Assembly (NCBI GenBank): GCA_030618065.1
Contig: JAUXEE010000070.1
Coordinates: 1 to 8,121 of the forward strand
Direction of reading: 5' to 3'
From: Gemmatimonadota bacterium
Lineage (GTDB): Bacteria; Gemmatimonadota; Gemmatimonadetes; Longimicrobiales; Gaopeijiaceae
Length of the DNA: 8,121 nucleotides
The notes under the pieces were generated by a model. It was not told the origin of the DNA, did no database searches, and was given only the letters and a program-made list of their open reading frames with translations. Below, in pieces: positions 7,388 through 8,121 of this stretch. Both the position numbers and the translations under genes were made by a program. Position 1 is the first letter of the stretch, and the number at the start of each line of letters is the position of its first letter.

Positions 7388-7579
7388 AATGGAACCGCAC
7401 CTGTGGGGCTTCGCCTGGGATTTCCGTCCATCAACCCCCGGGATCGTGGCCTAATCCTGCCGACACGGCAAGGTCGCTCCAGGACGTTCTCCTCGCCCAG
7501 GGCGTAGCGGAGAGAGCTGACAAGCCCAAGATTGTGGGAACCTTGGCCCTGAGCCAACCCCATCGCCACCCAAATTCCC

Positions 7580-7584
7580 GGAGG
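7580..7584 (+). promoter_or_regulatory. Ribosome binding site of the plus-strand secreted-protein gene
   Basis: GGAGG followed by CCACC and ATG at 7590 gives a five-base spacing. The frame is closed upstream by TGA at 7518 and has no other ATG, GTG or TTG in between, so this site and ATG are the only good start. Confidence 0.75.
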
Positions 7585-7589
7585 CCACC

Positions 7590-8121
7590 ATGCTCCGCCC
7601 CCTCCTGGCCCTTGGTGCTGTCGCTCTCCTCGGACCGACTCTCCTGACAAACACAGGTCATTCCGCCAACACCCTTAGAGGGGAGATCAGCTACTCCGGC
7701 CCCGAGTCCGGTCCGGTGGTGGTCCAGGCCTACTCCCTACATGTCAGGGCCGTGGGATCGGTACAACGGCTGACCAAGGCCGACGTTCTGGGCAGTGCGG
7801 AGCCCGCCCGGACCGTCACCGTCTCTGGCCCGGGACGCTACACCCTCCCCGGCTTGGACCCGGGCCATTACAGCCTGGTGGCCTTCATGGACCTGGATCA
7901 GGACGGCGTCCTGGATTTTGACCCGCCGGAGCCCCTGGGTTGGTACACGACGGAGGTGGGTGGATGGATCGACCCCCTGGACCTTTCCCAAGATGGCGGT
8001 GGCTCCGGCGTCAGCGGGGCGGATATCGTCCTCCGCAGGCCCCGACCTTTCCCCACGGATGAGCGTGAGGTCGAGCATGGGGCTTTGCGATGGATGAAGG
8101 GACTCCCTGTTCTACAACTTC
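7590..8121 (+). CDS. Secreted protein with carboxypeptidase-regulatory/prealbumin-like domain, partial (3' end beyond window)
   Basis: The frame is open from the ATG at 7590 to the right edge (177 whole codons), in the direction opposite to the other genes. Residues 1-26 form a signal peptide: MLRPLLALGAVALLGPTLL, then HSA before N27 as the likely cleavage site. Residues about 28-150 look like a beta-sandwich: LRGEISYSG, VVVQAYSL, then GRYTLPGLDPGHYSLVAF at 82-99, a turn-strand pattern typical of carboxypeptidase-regulatory-like or Ig-like modules. It is followed at 101-109 by D-x-D-x-D-G-x-x-D, an EF-hand or dockerin-style calcium loop, and by PPEPLGWY. Small modules of this kind in exported proteins usually serve binding or structure. 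After 150 the sequence becomes polar and charged and runs out of the window. The strong ribosome binding site, signal peptide and domain pattern support a real gene. Its full length and function are unknown. Confidence 0.8.
   Translation, partial: MLRPLLALGAVALLGPTLLTNTGHSANTLRGEISYSGPESGPVVVQAYSLHVRAVGSVQRLTKADVLGSAEPARTVTVSGPGRYTLPGLDPGHYSLVAFMDLDQDGVLDFDPPEPLGWYTTEVGGWIDPLDLSQDGGGSGVSGADIVLRRPRPFPTDEREVEHGALRWMKGLPVLQL

Larger units (their letters stand above)
7378..7589. promoter_or_regulatory. Divergent intergenic region, presumed to hold promoters in both directions
   Basis: These 212 bases separate the start of the minus-strand DUF2891 gene from the start of the plus-strand secreted-protein gene, so promoters for both should lie here. 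I see no convincing sigma-70 -35/-10 pair on either strand; the region is GC-rich. Two things stand out: the small perfect inverted repeat TGCCG-ACA-CGGCA at 7458-7470, which could be an operator half or chance, and the two ribosome binding sites at its ends. The minus-strand frame stays open through the region, but nothing in it looks like protein of a known family. Confidence 0.45.

Noticed and set aside
6697..7647. A 316-codon plus-strand open frame opposite the DUF2891 gene
   Set aside because: It overlaps the whole well-supported lipoprotein gene and part of the promoter region and has no recognisable motif.
7378..7650. N-terminal extension of the DUF2891 protein to the ATG at 7650
   Set aside because: Gly/Arg-rich with no similarity to the family, and it would bury the lipoprotein signal; the GTG at 7377 has a better ribosome binding site.

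Overview
This 8.1 kb GC-rich window holds six genes on the minus strand and one on the plus strand. Five genes are complete; the HD-domain gene at the left edge and the secreted-protein gene at the right edge run off the window. Packing is tight, with one 4-base overlap and gaps of 13 to 111 bases inside the minus-strand block. Most starts have clear GGAGG/GGGAG ribosome binding sites. The mix of a large M14-type zinc peptidase with a C-terminal amidotransferase-like region, a DUF2891 lipoprotein, a lone receiver protein and a long-chain acyl-CoA ligase fits a Gram-negative, protein-degrading heterotroph. Gemmatimonadota is my best guess, but this is inference from gene style and composition, since the window has no marker gene.

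In minus-strand transcription order (right to left) the layout is as follows. A divergent intergenic region (7378-7589) precedes a DUF2891 lipoprotein that starts at a GTG at 7377. It is followed 27 bases later by an 874-residue exported M14 metallopeptidase ending at 3586. A 111-base gap then carries an intrinsic-terminator-like hairpin. Next come a single-domain response regulator (3474-3085) and an exported methionine-rich protein (3088-2222), joined by an ATGA overlap. After 43 bases comes an AMP-forming acyl-CoA synthetase (2178-265), and 13 bases later an HD-superfamily hydrolase (251 to beyond the left edge). On the plus strand, a secreted protein with a beta-sandwich-like repeat and an Asp-rich putative calcium loop starts at 7590 and runs off the right end.

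Two transcription units are therefore likely: DUF2891 lipoprotein plus M14 peptidase, both acting in the cell envelope; and response regulator, Met-rich exported protein, acyl-CoA ligase and HD hydrolase. The hairpin at 3495-3526 would separate them, or could act as a leader attenuator for the second. I found no tRNA, rRNA, CRISPR, insertion sequence or phage gene. I see no convincing new defence or mobile system. The most interesting points are the structure of the M14 protein, the orphan regulator coupled to a Met-rich exported protein, and the terminator close to the regulator start.
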